DNA of 64,000 nt, from contig NZ_JAPDDR010000001.1 of the NCBI RefSeq assembly GCF_025950095.1, forward strand, positions 558,001 through 622,000, written 5' to 3'. Positions 47,811 to 56,398 of the stretch are shown here, piece by piece. Origin of the DNA: Luteolibacter rhizosphaerae (GTDB lineage Bacteria; Verrucomicrobiota; Verrucomicrobiia; Verrucomicrobiales; Akkermansiaceae). The notes beneath the pieces were generated by a model that was given only the letters and a program-made list of their open reading frames with translations, did no database searches and had not been told where the DNA came from. A program made the translations under genes and the position numbers. Position 1 is the first letter of the stretch, and each line of letters opens with the position of its first letter.

Positions 47811-48443
47811 CTACTTGTCCCCGCCGCCGCCCCCGGAGAGCGGCTTGGCGGGGACGAGGAGCTTCTCCAAATCCTGCCGCAGGTTGTCGTTCCGGTAGAG
47901 GAGCGAGAAGGTGGCCTCCCGCCTGTGCCGGACTTGATCCTCGATCTCGCTGTAGGCCAGCAGGAGGAACAGCCCCTTCACCGGCTCGCGGTGGAAAGAG
48001 AGGCTGCGGGTGGCGAATTGATCCTTCACCGCGCGGTCCTGCCGATTGGCGGTCAGCGCCCCGTATTCCGCGGTCAGCGCCTTCTTCAGCTTGTTGAAGC
48101 GGGCCTCCATTTCATCCGCGCTGGTCGCGGGATCGCGGTAGTTCACCGTCACCTCGAAGAGCCTTCCCGAATGAAATCGTCCTTCCACGGACTGGGCGGC
48201 AGTGCCTGGCAGATTTCCCGTTTTTGGGGAAATTTTCAAAATTCGAAGCGCCGGTTGATCTCCGGGAAGCAAAATGTTAACGTCCAGCGAATGTCTGGAA
48301 GCCCAGTCGATCAACTTCTCCGGAGTGTCTCCCCAGCGCAAGCCGAAGGGCGGGTCGAGAAGAGCCTGCGCCTCCGCACTGGTGGATGTCAGCCAGAGGC
48401 TCGTGATGCCTATCGCGAAACGCCGGATCAGATGGGAACGCAC
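47811..48443 (-). CDS. Secreted protein of unknown function, 5' end overlapping the pseudopilin operon
   Basis: A 210-residue protein starting at GTG 48443 (VRSHLIRRFAIGITSLWLTS, a plausible signal peptide ending TSAEA). An upstream ATG at 48491 gives a longer leader. The mature part begins LLDPPFGLRWGDTPEKLIDWA, a pattern I associate with small periplasmic proteins of this phylum, and ends in a Gly-rich tail (PLSGGGGGDK). The C-terminal half contains a helical ADEMEARFNKLKKALTAEYG. Its 5' end overlaps the divergent pseudopilin gene by 12 bases, so each promoter must lie inside the other gene. Confidence 0.7.
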   Translation of the reverse strand: MRSHLIRRFAIGITSLWLTSTSAEAQALLDPPFGLRWGDTPEKLIDWASRHSLDVNILLPGDQPALRILKISPKTGNLPGTAAQSVEGRFHSGRLFEVTVNYRDPATSADEMEARFNKLKKALTAEYGALTANRQDRAVKDQFATRSLSFHREPVKGLFLLLAYSEIEDQVRHRREATFSLLYRNDNLRQDLEKLLVPAKPLSGGGGGDK

Positions 48444-48914
48444 ACGGGGAAGATCGGGTTTTTCCGGCGTGTCCGCAAGCCTGGACGGCATCGCGGTTCG
48501 ATGCTCGTGGAAGCCACCTTGGCGATGGCGATGCTCTCGACCATCGGTCTGATCCTTTTGAAACTTTCGCTGAACGTGACCACGCCGCGGCAGTGGACCC
48601 TGCAGCAGGCGATCACCGATTCCTATCTCACCATCGAGAAGGCCACCGCCCAACGGCAGTCTTTTGAGAACATCATCGGACCGACCTCCCTCTGGCCCTT
48701 GGATCCGGTGACCACCACGGTCGAATTCGGCAAATTGCCGGGTGGCACGCCGATTACCGGCACAATTACACGTCAACGCACACCCGGCCCCGACAATGCC
48801 AATGCGGCAAACAACCCCACAGGCATGCGGGTATGGCACCTTCAGAGCGTGGCGAGGTATACCGTGGGTCGCCGGAGCTACATCAAATCCCGTACCGTCG
48901 TCCGCTCGCAATGA
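48432..48914 (+). CDS. Type IV pilin-like pseudopilin (GspI/J-like), first subunit
   Basis: A 160-residue pseudopilin. A basic leader ending in RHRG is followed by SMLVEATLAMAMLSTIGLIL: cleavage after Gly and Glu at +5, the standard prepilin peptidase signature. The start is taken as ATG 48432 because it supplies the basic leader; ATG at 48501 would remove the cleavage site. The C-terminal part is a small globular region ending RRSYIKSRTVVRSQ. Its stop overlaps the next start by 4 bases. It is probably a minor or tip subunit of a pilus-like filament whose assembly machinery is encoded elsewhere. Confidence 0.82.
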   Translation: MGTHTGKIGFFRRVRKPGRHRGSMLVEATLAMAMLSTIGLILLKLSLNVTTPRQWTLQQAITDSYLTIEKATAQRQSFENIIGPTSLWPLDPVTTTVEFGKLPGGTPITGTITRQRTPGPDNANAANNPTGMRVWHLQSVARYTVGRRSYIKSRTVVRSQ

Positions 48915-49456
48915 AAGCTCTCCAAAGACGATTCCGTCGTAGCCGTGCCTACACCTTGATAGAGCTTACCTTGGCCATGAGCGTGGGCATGGGCCTCGCG
49001 TTGATGATGCTCGCCATCTTCAACCAGCAGCTCGCTTTCCTAAAAATCTTTAACGTGCAGAGCTTCCTGACCACGGACGGTCCCGCGCTGAATAACTACC
49101 TCTCCCGTGTTCTCGGTTCTGCGGAAGGCTTCCAGCTTTATGAAACGCCGGAGGGCTTCGAAGATAATGTAGAGCCTTCCGAGACAGAGGCTTCCGTCCT
49201 AGTGCTAAAGTTCAAGGAGCCAGGGGGCAGCTTCCGCTACTCGATGCTCTCCTTTGAAGACCCTGAAGGGGAAAAGCCGCAAGGACTTTACTTCCGGCAC
49301 GTGAGCCCCACCACCTTGGCCTTGGGCGACGCAGAGTGGGCCCTATCCACAAGGCCGGCGGATGTCGAATTTTCCATCGATGCCGGCATTCTGAAAGTGA
49401 AGATCACCGGTCCCAATGGCGAGGAGATCACCTACGGCGGCACCCAGCAGTTATGA
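48911..49456 (+). CDS. Type IV pilin-like pseudopilin (GspJ-like), second subunit
   Basis: A 181-residue pseudopilin. The leader MKALQRRFRRSRA precedes YTLIELTLAMSVGMGLALMM, giving Glu at +5; the residue before the cleavage site is Ala rather than the usual Gly, which is tolerated in some prepilins. After the helix comes an acidic region (EDNVEPSETEASVLVLKFKE) and a beta-rich C-terminus (VEFSIDAGILKVKITGPNG). It overlaps both neighbours by 4 bases (ATGA), so the three genes form one translationally coupled unit. Size and order fit GspJ or PilW-type minor subunits. Confidence 0.85.
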   Translation: MKALQRRFRRSRAYTLIELTLAMSVGMGLALMMLAIFNQQLAFLKIFNVQSFLTTDGPALNNYLSRVLGSAEGFQLYETPEGFEDNVEPSETEASVLVLKFKEPGGSFRYSMLSFEDPEGEKPQGLYFRHVSPTTLALGDAEWALSTRPADVEFSIDAGILKVKITGPNGEEITYGGTQQL

Positions 49457-51654
49457 AATTACCACGCTCCAATAAGAAACTCCGGCGCGGGTTCGTATCC
49501 TACGTTATGGTCTTAGGAATGGGGCTTGTGCTCACCCTGCTCACGATCAGCGCCTATCAGCGCGCGACCATGGCTCACAAGGTTCAGGCGGAAACCCAGA
49601 TCCGCGTGGACTTTGCCGACAAGGAAGACGAGATCCTTCGAGCCATCGTGAACATCACGCCGAATCGCGCCATCCGAGCCATGAAGAGTGGTGCCTCTTC
49701 GGAGGCAACTCAACTCCGCTGGCAGGCCATCTTCTCGGATGCTCTGACCCAATCGAACGCCCGCAGTTCTGTCTCGACGCAGTTGCAAACGAGCATGGGG
49801 GCCGGAACTTCCATCGTTGCCAATAATGGCGATTCCACACTGGCCAATCTGAACAATATCTTCGATGCGATCGAGCCGGAGCCCGGTTACATGTCCACGG
49901 GAATGAACCGTTCCTTGGGTGGTGGCTTCCCGGTGCCCCTGCAAGGCTCAACTGCCATCGCGGATCAGGACAAGGACTATCCGATCATCACCAACTCGAA
50001 GATCTATTCCAATTTGGCCAGCGCTGGAGTTACCCTGCCGGTGGCCACTTATTCCCGGCTGAATGTAATCCCTTATCCAGAGATCCGCTTCGGCTACTCC
50101 GCCCCCGGTCAACCTTTCGTGGCCAAACGGAACTGGTGGGCCTTCAGCATGCAGCTCGGGGAGAACGATCAGGTCCTTAACAGCTTCTCCCGCGGCGATG
50201 GCAGCGTGGGTGAGCGCGACTTCATCCTTTCGATCTACGAGATTCCCTCCCAACTCGCGATTTCAGCGGAGAGCTTCGTCAATCTCGGCAAGCATGCCGA
50301 TGGGGAGAAGTGGGCAAACACCACGATTGAAGGTGCCGTTTACACCACCCGGGCAGAGGTGGGTTCGGGACTTCACATCGATCGCATTTCAGGCCGTCGC
50401 GGCCTTACCTTGGCTAGTGACGTTAAGGTCGGTACGGAAGATCTCGGTGGAAACCCATTCGATCCGGGAGTCCGGGAGAAATACGAAATCAAGCATGAAG
50501 GGGCTTTTATGCCTGTTACCTTGGCATCCGAGGCTGGCCGAGCTGCGTTTGTTCCGATCAATCGGGGGATCGAGTTTTTCGATCGCTTTCATGCAACCAA
50601 CAAGGATGTAGAGGTCAACGTCTTGTCGCCGACCTCGTGGAATAACTATTCTGTCGGAGCTCTCCAATGTGCGCTTCGATTGGACGTGAAAGAAGTCCTC
50701 ACTCCCACGAATCCTACTCCTTCGGTTTATCGCTTCTCCTATCTCACCGGAACGACAGGAAGCGCGCGGCGCACGATGGATGTTAATATGTTTCCGCCCG
50801 TAAATCCGCAGACTGCCAGGACTTTAGAGGATGGATTTGCGGAAGTTGCCCAAGAGAATCAGGAATACAATTTCGGGACTCGCGTCGTTGATGTGGCTTA
50901 CGGCATTGAGGGCTACTACAATTACATTCGGAATGTGACTGGTCGGGTCAGGTTTGACAACGCCACCTTCGGCGATCCTCGTGTGACAAAGGTCAAGAAG
51001 GGCTATTTCCGTCCTGCCCTGCCTTTCGATAACAAGCTGTTGGGGTCGAAACGCTCGATCGCCATTTACCCCGAACGCCTCCGCGAGTTCGTCGCTGCCC
51101 TCCCAGGTGGGCCTTCGGGAACCAATGTGAACAATTCCATTGTGATCAATGTGGACTACGTTGCCAATCCAGCCCTTGCCAAGCCTGGACCCCCACCATG
51201 TCCGGAGAATGACTACGGGGTGCTGATGACCGAGTGTGACGACCTTCACCATTACGAGAAGGGCTTCTCTCTGGTTACGAATATGCGGCTCTATATCGGA
51301 GACGACTTCAATATTGTCCCGACGACTACGCCGGCGGGCTTGACTGCGCCTTTCTTTCCGCCCTGCTCTTTGTTTGCTCCTGAGAAACGCTATGGCACGG
51401 AGAAGGATCCGTTCCGCGTGGAAATGAACGGGCAGCTCGGGCACTTGGGCGGCGATACGGGATCGGAGACGCCGGTTCACCTGCTCGACATGAAGATGAG
51501 CAGCGGAGCGGATGCCGCCGCCAGCAAGATCGATGTGAACCTCAAGCCGATCACTCACCCGGCAGCCTTGCCTCCCATCTACATGATGAACTGGCTCGTG
51601 ACCGTGGAAGAACGCCGCAAGGCCTTTTACAACTCCGACGGCAGCGCCCGCTGA
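49453..51654 (+). CDS. Large GspK-like pseudopilin, third subunit
   Basis: A 733-residue protein with a prepilin-like N-terminus: KKLRRG, then FVSYVMVLGMGLVLTLLTIS. Residue +5 is Val, so Glu5 is absent, as in GspK, the tip subunit of type II pseudopili. It is far larger than GspK (about 320 residues) and resembles in layout the cassette A-like protein at 31854, although I see no long shared stretch. The middle has a beta-rich region with SIYEIPSQLAISAESFVNLG; a Cys-containing segment (PPPCPENDYGVLMTECDDL) lies near the C-terminus. It overlaps the previous gene by 4 bases and ends the operon. Confidence 0.82.
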   Translation: MKLPRSNKKLRRGFVSYVMVLGMGLVLTLLTISAYQRATMAHKVQAETQIRVDFADKEDEILRAIVNITPNRAIRAMKSGASSEATQLRWQAIFSDALTQSNARSSVSTQLQTSMGAGTSIVANNGDSTLANLNNIFDAIEPEPGYMSTGMNRSLGGGFPVPLQGSTAIADQDKDYPIITNSKIYSNLASAGVTLPVATYSRLNVIPYPEIRFGYSAPGQPFVAKRNWWAFSMQLGENDQVLNSFSRGDGSVGERDFILSIYEIPSQLAISAESFVNLGKHADGEKWANTTIEGAVYTTRAEVGSGLHIDRISGRRGLTLASDVKVGTEDLGGNPFDPGVREKYEIKHEGAFMPVTLASEAGRAAFVPINRGIEFFDRFHATNKDVEVNVLSPTSWNNYSVGALQCALRLDVKEVLTPTNPTPSVYRFSYLTGTTGSARRTMDVNMFPPVNPQTARTLEDGFAEVAQENQEYNFGTRVVDVAYGIEGYYNYIRNVTGRVRFDNATFGDPRVTKVKKGYFRPALPFDNKLLGSKRSIAIYPERLREFVAALPGGPSGTNVNNSIVINVDYVANPALAKPGPPPCPENDYGVLMTECDDLHHYEKGFSLVTNMRLYIGDDFNIVPTTTPAGLTAPFFPPCSLFAPEKRYGTEKDPFRVEMNGQLGHLGGDTGSETPVHLLDMKMSSGADAAASKIDVNLKPITHPAALPPIYMMNWLVTVEERRKAFYNSDGSAR

Positions 51655-51668
51655 GCGCTCTGCCCGGG

Positions 51669-51694
51669 CCTCTCCTGCGATCCAGCGGGAGAGG
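51669..51694. terminator. Convergent terminator-like hairpin
   Basis: CCTCTCCTGC (51669-51678) pairs with GCGGGAGAGG (51685-51694; one G-U pair) across a 6-base loop, between the convergent GspK-like and zinc-ribbon genes. It has only a weak T-rich tail. Confidence 0.5.
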
Positions 51695-51711
51695 GGATCC
51701 TGCAAAATTCT

Positions 51712-52416
51712 TCAATCCTCCGCGTAGAGCAGACGCCCGCAGCTCTCGCACTGCGTGCCTTCCACGCCCGAGTTCACCTTCACCAAGGTAGAGGCCACCA
51801 GCTTGATGTGGCAGCCGCTGCACTTGCCGCCGATGGCGGGCACGATCGCTAGTCCGTTCTTCGTCTTTAGCAGGCGCTCGTAGATCGGCATGTGGGCGGC
51901 AGGAGCATCCGCAGCCAGTCGTTCGCGTTCGGCTTTCACCTCGGCGGCTTCTCCCTGGATCCGCTTCTTGCGCTCCGCCAGCGAGGCCAAGTCTTCATCG
52001 ACCAGCAGCTTGGTCTTTGCCAATGCTGCCTCCGCTCCCGACAAGATGGCGCGTAGCACATCGGCCCGCTCCATCAGCTCCAGCTCCTTGGTCTCGAATT
52101 GGTCTACATCCTTTTCGTAACGGACGATTTCGTGGCCCAAGGCTTGGTATTCGTCGTTCTTCCGGGTTTCGAACTGTTGGGTCTTGAGCCGTTGGATCGT
52201 GGTGCGCCGTGTGCCCACGTCCAGTTCGACCTTCTTGATCTCCACCTCGTTGGCCATCAGTTCCTCGCGGGCCTTCGTCACCGCCACCTCGTCTCCGGAG
52301 AGCCGGTCTTTCGCGCGAGCCTCGTCCTTCGGGATGCGCTCCAGATCCTCGTTCATGCCGCGGAGGCGGCGGTCGCGGTCTTGGAGCACGAGCAGGGCTT
52401 GGATCGAGGGCGACAT
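51712..52416 (-). CDS. Coiled-coil C4 zinc-ribbon protein (zf-RING_7/DUF164)
   Basis: A 234-residue protein of a widespread bacterial family. Residues about 1-175 form a long antiparallel coiled coil (KKVELDVGTRRTTIQRLKTQ, VDQFETKELELMERADVLRA). The C-terminus is a C4 zinc ribbon with CSGCH and CESCG. Family members are thought to bind nucleic acid or proteins; in some phyla they sit near replication or protein-fate genes. It is divergent from the zinc-ribbon membrane protein gene at 52523, about 106 bases apart. ATG at 52416 fits the usual family N-terminus (LLVLQDRDRRLRGM). Confidence 0.88.
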   Translation of the reverse strand: MSPSIQALLVLQDRDRRLRGMNEDLERIPKDEARAKDRLSGDEVAVTKAREELMANEVEIKKVELDVGTRRTTIQRLKTQQFETRKNDEYQALGHEIVRYEKDVDQFETKELELMERADVLRAILSGAEAALAKTKLLVDEDLASLAERKKRIQGEAAEVKAERERLAADAPAAHMPIYERLLKTKNGLAIVPAIGGKCSGCHIKLVASTLVKVNSGVEGTQCESCGRLLYAED

Positions 52417-52522
52417 AAGCGCTTGTTAGCGGCGGGGCCTTGCCGCTGCAAGCTTGTCCCGCGGCAAGGGGCGGATCGCGGGTTGCATTGGCCCCGGGAA
52501 CATCCAATGATGACGCCACCGC

Positions 52523-54115
52523 ATGGATGACCGACAGAGTGATGCTGACAAACTTTCGATCCGCTGCCCCGGGTGTAGCCAGCGCTTCAAGGTGGGGCCG
52601 GAGTTGATGGATCGCATGGTGGAGTGCGGTACCTGCGAACACCGGTTCCGGGTGAATGACGAGGTGGTGGTGCGACAGAAGAGGTTCTACCCGGGTGAGC
52701 GGCGCGACCGCGGCCTCGACCAATTCTCAAGGATTCCCAAGGGCCGCGAACTGGCGACTAATTTCCAGACCGCGCACTACGTGCAGGAGCCGATCCATAC
52801 GCCCGTCGCGGGGACTTCCCCGCTCCGCCTCATCTTCGGCCTGGTGGCAGTCACGGCGGTGGTGCTGGTGCTCATGCTGCTGGCCTTCGGTGGCAAGCCG
52901 GGCGGCATGCTCGACGGAGCTACCCAGTCCAAGCGCCTGATGCTTGCTGCATTCACGGCGGTCATTGCCTGGGTCTTCCTCCTCGCCGCGAACCCCGGGG
53001 CTCGCATCCGGGCGACCATCGGGGCGCTTCTCGCAAGCGGTCTGCTGCTTTCCTTCCCTTTCCTTTTTACCGAGGGAGACACCCCGAAGAGCCAGGATAG
53101 CGGTAATCTGGTGGTCAATCCCGTAGTCCCGCCGGAGCGGGACGAGCCTCACGATCCCACCTACGGCGCGCTCAAGAAGGAGCTCGGCTACGAACAGGTG
53201 GAGCGGGAGATCGAGCGCTACAAGAGTTCTCCCGAGCTGGCTGGGAAGAGCGCCGCAGGCATCTGGCTGCGCGGCATGCAGGGCTACCACCGCCTCCAGA
53301 TCCGCGATTATATCATCCGCAGCACCGGCGCGGATCCGGAATCCCACATCTATCCGCGCACGCCGGACTATCTCATGGTGGTGTCCGGAGTCAGCCAGGA
53401 TTTGTCGGAGCTGGCCCGCCTCTGCGAACGCTTCGGCGAGGTGAAGCGCGTGATCGACGATCTGCGCGTGATCGAGGTGGCGGTGGACAACGAAAGTTTC
53501 AAAGAAGGCCCCCTCGACAAACTCACGAACCGGGACAACCCGAGCTTCTACGAGATGAACCGACGCGAGCTCGAGAGCATCGATCTGGAGCGCGGTCGCA
53601 ATGCGGTCGTGCGTTTGGCGGATGCCGAGCCGAAACTCTACCGTAAGGACATCGTGGCACGGATGCTTCAGCTGATGAAGGAGGGCGATGTCCGGATGCA
53701 GGATCAGATCTGCCGCGCTCTGATTGTCTGGGCGGAGCCGGAGGATGGCTCGGTGCCTGCGGTCCGTGCCGCGTTGGCCAAGCTCCCGCCGAAGGGGGGG
53801 GAGGTGCCGGAGAGCATGGTGAAGTTCCTCGCGACTTCAAAGGATCAGGAAGCCATTCCGCTGGTCGATGCTCTCTGGGTGGCCGATCACAACCGCTGGG
53901 AAGAACTCTACGGGAACTTCGGTCCGGCGATCGAAGACCTCGTGCTGAGCCACTTCGACAAGGCAGCACCTTCGATGAAGCGCTCCGCCGCCCGGCTCTT
54001 GGGGAAGAATGGCAGCGCCAAAAGCATTCCGGTGCTCGAAGCCGCCCGTGCCGGAGCGGATGCCGAGCTTTCCGTCTTCATCGAACGGGCGATCACCGCG
54101 ATCCAAGCCCGCTGA
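52523..54115 (+). CDS. Zinc-ribbon, three-helix membrane protein with HEAT-like C-terminus
   Basis: A 530-residue protein. The N-terminus has a zinc finger of the MJ0042 type: CPGCSQRFKV and CGTCEHRFRV with CxxC pairs at about 15-18 and 35-38. Three transmembrane segments lie at about 105-122, 140-153 and 167-180. Beyond residue 195 it is soluble, mainly helical, and ends in HEAT-like repeats (SMKRSAARLLGKNGSAKSIP). I do not recognise a named family beyond the zinc finger. It is divergent from the C4-ribbon protein and followed by the hydrolase gene 25 bases downstream, so it may share an mRNA with it. Confidence 0.75.
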   Translation: MDDRQSDADKLSIRCPGCSQRFKVGPELMDRMVECGTCEHRFRVNDEVVVRQKRFYPGERRDRGLDQFSRIPKGRELATNFQTAHYVQEPIHTPVAGTSPLRLIFGLVAVTAVVLVLMLLAFGGKPGGMLDGATQSKRLMLAAFTAVIAWVFLLAANPGARIRATIGALLASGLLLSFPFLFTEGDTPKSQDSGNLVVNPVVPPERDEPHDPTYGALKKELGYEQVEREIERYKSSPELAGKSAAGIWLRGMQGYHRLQIRDYIIRSTGADPESHIYPRTPDYLMVVSGVSQDLSELARLCERFGEVKRVIDDLRVIEVAVDNESFKEGPLDKLTNRDNPSFYEMNRRELESIDLERGRNAVVRLADAEPKLYRKDIVARMLQLMKEGDVRMQDQICRALIVWAEPEDGSVPAVRAALAKLPPKGGEVPESMVKFLATSKDQEAIPLVDALWVADHNRWEELYGNFGPAIEDLVLSHFDKAAPSMKRSAARLLGKNGSAKSIPVLEAARAGADAELSVFIERAITAIQAR

Positions 54116-54140
54116 GCTAGCTTCCACCTTCGCCCCTCCC

Positions 54141-55751
54141 ATGCGAACCCCGAAGCTCATCGCCCTCCTCGCCGGTGTCCTTCTCCTGGCGAATTGCGGC
54201 ACGCCCTCTCCGCCGCAGTGCCGCACCCTCCCTCGCGCCTCGCGCGTCGACCCCGCACTCACGCTCCAAGAAGCGAAGAGCGCTTGGCAGACCGCAGCAC
54301 GTAGCGGCGACCCTCAGGCGATCGCCAGCTATAACACGGCGGTGGCCAAGCTCTTCGACCGCCTCCGCTGCGGGGAGGGGACCTTGCACGATCGCGCCGC
54401 GGCCATGGGCTGCGTCTTCGACGAATCCCGCTCCCTCGGTGCGGGGATCCGCCTGCAGGATCTCGATGCCCTCGTCCCGGCCTCGGAAGTCTCGACCAAG
54501 GCGATCGGCGACCGGCACGTGGAGCACGGCATGGGGCTGCCCGTGGTCGGCTGGAAGAAAACCGCGGAGGAGGGCAAGCCGCGCTGGGAATTCGAGCCGC
54601 CCACCGGCGTGCCGCTGAATCTTACCGCTCTGCTGCGCTTCCCCGCCGGCAAGCCGCCCGAGTGGTCCTTCGCCTATCCCGGTCGCGTGCGCGATGTCGA
54701 GGCGGGCAAACGCAAGTTGCCCTTGGCGGCGGATTGGTCGGCACCCTCCGCCCTCTACTGGCAGATGAGCGATCTCGACGACCTCGATATGGAGAAGGTC
54801 TTCCTGCCGAGCCGCTTCAGCGATGAGACCTCCCTCTACGTGGTCGCACCCTACGACCCGAAGAAGATCCCCGTGGTCATGGTGCACGGCCTGAACTCCA
54901 GCCCGGGCACCTTCAAGCGCCTCTACAACGAGCTCAACCGCGAGCCGTGGTTCCGCCAGAATTACCAGGTCTGGTTCTACAGCTATCCCACCGGGAACAA
55001 CTGGCTCTACAGCGCCGCCCTCTTCCGCCTCGCGATGGTGAAGGCGGATCGCTACGCCAAGAAACACGGCCCCACCGACAAGTGGGAGCAGATGGTGGTG
55101 ATCGGTCACTCCATGGGCGGTGTCATCACCCATGCCTCGCTCAAGAAACCGGGAGACGCCTTCTTCAAGGCCTTCCACCAGCGCCCCTTGGAGAAGGTCA
55201 CGGACAACAAGGACATGCGGGAAGCTATCCGCCTCCTGACCATGTATGAGCCGCTGGAGCCCCCCGACCGCGTGATCTTCATGGCCGCACCTCACCGCGG
55301 CTCACCGATGGCGGACCGCTTCTTCTCCACCGTCATCCGCCATATGATCCGCTTGCCCAAAAAGCTGACCATCGATCTCGTGGCGGTTACCCTGAACGAT
55401 TTGGGCAGCTTGGCCACCGATGGAGAGGTCTCTCCGGAGGGCTGGTTCACCAGCATCGGCTCGCTCTCGCCTTCTTATCCCGCCTACAAGGCCTTGGGCG
55501 AAGTTCCGTTCCGGGATCGACTCGCCATCCACTCGGTCATTGGCGATCGCGGCCGCGGTGATACGCCGAAGAGTTCCGACGGCATCGTCCCCTATTGGTC
55601 ATCGCATCTCGATCGCGTGGAGAGCGAGTGCATCGTCCCCTACAATCACAGCGTGCCTGCCTGCCCGCAGGCCGCCGTCGAAGTGAAGCGCATCCTCAAA
55701 CACCACCTGAAAGGCGGGCCGCGGCCCACTCCTTCACGTCGCGGCGATTGA
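54141..55751 (+). CDS. Alpha/beta hydrolase lipoprotein
   Basis: A 536-residue lipoprotein with lipobox LLLANC (ATG 54141, MRTPKLIALLAGVLLLANCG). The first 270 residues are unique and beta-rich. The C-terminal half is an alpha/beta-hydrolase: PVVMVHGLNSSPGTFKRLY holds the oxyanion region, VIGHSMGGVITHASL the nucleophile elbow, and a candidate catalytic His sits in VPYNHSVPACP near the C-terminus, after SSDGIVPYWSSHL. Layout resembles PGAP1-like or lipase-like esterases, with an unknown lipid or ester substrate at the outer membrane. Its last 56 bases overlap the convergent membrane-protein gene. Confidence 0.85.
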   Translation: MRTPKLIALLAGVLLLANCGTPSPPQCRTLPRASRVDPALTLQEAKSAWQTAARSGDPQAIASYNTAVAKLFDRLRCGEGTLHDRAAAMGCVFDESRSLGAGIRLQDLDALVPASEVSTKAIGDRHVEHGMGLPVVGWKKTAEEGKPRWEFEPPTGVPLNLTALLRFPAGKPPEWSFAYPGRVRDVEAGKRKLPLAADWSAPSALYWQMSDLDDLDMEKVFLPSRFSDETSLYVVAPYDPKKIPVVMVHGLNSSPGTFKRLYNELNREPWFRQNYQVWFYSYPTGNNWLYSAALFRLAMVKADRYAKKHGPTDKWEQMVVIGHSMGGVITHASLKKPGDAFFKAFHQRPLEKVTDNKDMREAIRLLTMYEPLEPPDRVIFMAAPHRGSPMADRFFSTVIRHMIRLPKKLTIDLVAVTLNDLGSLATDGEVSPEGWFTSIGSLSPSYPAYKALGEVPFRDRLAIHSVIGDRGRGDTPKSSDGIVPYWSSHLDRVESECIVPYNHSVPACPQAAVEVKRILKHHLKGGPRPTPSRRGD

Positions 55752-56319
55752 GGAAATAGAGCGCCAGCGCCGGATAGATGCAGGAGGCGATCGGGGTGAT
55801 CACGCTGCTCACCACCATCATGGACCCCATGGCGGAGACCATGCCCTTCTCCGCTCCGGAGGGCAGCCCGGAGCCTCCCATCGTTTCGGCCATCATCTGC
55901 CGCGTCAGCGGGATTACCCACAGCGCGGTCACCACGCCGGAGATCACCTTCGTGGTGATGGATGCCCACGCGTAGCGGTTCGACCATGGGATCCCCGCCG
56001 GCTGCGAACGCACCAGCTTGAGCCCGGAGATCAGCAGCAGGATCGCCAGCCCCAGGGTGAAGACTCCTGACATCACCGTGATCCATCTCAGGTCTTCCTG
56101 CATCTTGATCTGTGCTGCGTAGCCCGGCGTCTTCGGGTTGAGGAACATCCCCGTCAAGAAGATGGACACGAAGCTCCACGTCCCCATCAGGAATCCCAGC
56201 CCCGCGAAGATCAGGTGGATCACCCCGAAGGCCTTCACCACACCCGGTTCGATCCCCGATGGCGTGTGCAGGGGCATTGGCGGCGGGGTGGAGGAGGGCG
56301 GGAGATAGGGGCTTTCCAT
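55696..56319 (-). CDS. Four-helix membrane protein of unknown function
   Basis: A 207-residue membrane protein with a Pro-rich N-terminus (MESPYLPPSSTPPPMPLHTP) and four predicted helices at about 28-58, 78-102, 118-136 and 165-190. Verrucomicrobia have many proteins of this layout; the family is not identifiable from sequence alone. It is transcribed against both neighbours: the stop overlaps the hydrolase gene by 56 bases, and its start lies 79 bases from the thiD start. Confidence 0.75.
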   Translation of the reverse strand: MESPYLPPSSTPPPMPLHTPSGIEPGVVKAFGVIHLIFAGLGFLMGTWSFVSIFLTGMFLNPKTPGYAAQIKMQEDLRWITVMSGVFTLGLAILLLISGLKLVRSQPAGIPWSNRYAWASITTKVISGVVTALWVIPLTRQMMAETMGGSGLPSGAEKGMVSAMGSMMVVSSVITPIASCIYPALALYFLNRRDVKEWAAARLSGGV

Positions 56320-56398
56320 GGACTCTATCGCTATCTTCCCGTCGCCCGCTGTCGATCATGGATTGCTTCGCATCGGGGCTTGGCCTTATCCTCCGCGC

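Noticed and set aside
47769-48431. Upstream extension of the first pseudopilin
   Set aside because: It is antisense to the secreted protein at 47811-48443 and lacks prepilin-like sequence.
56320-56398. TPP riboswitch before thiD
   Set aside because: The 79-base gap is too short and shows neither the CTGAGA nor the ACCTGA-type conserved element.
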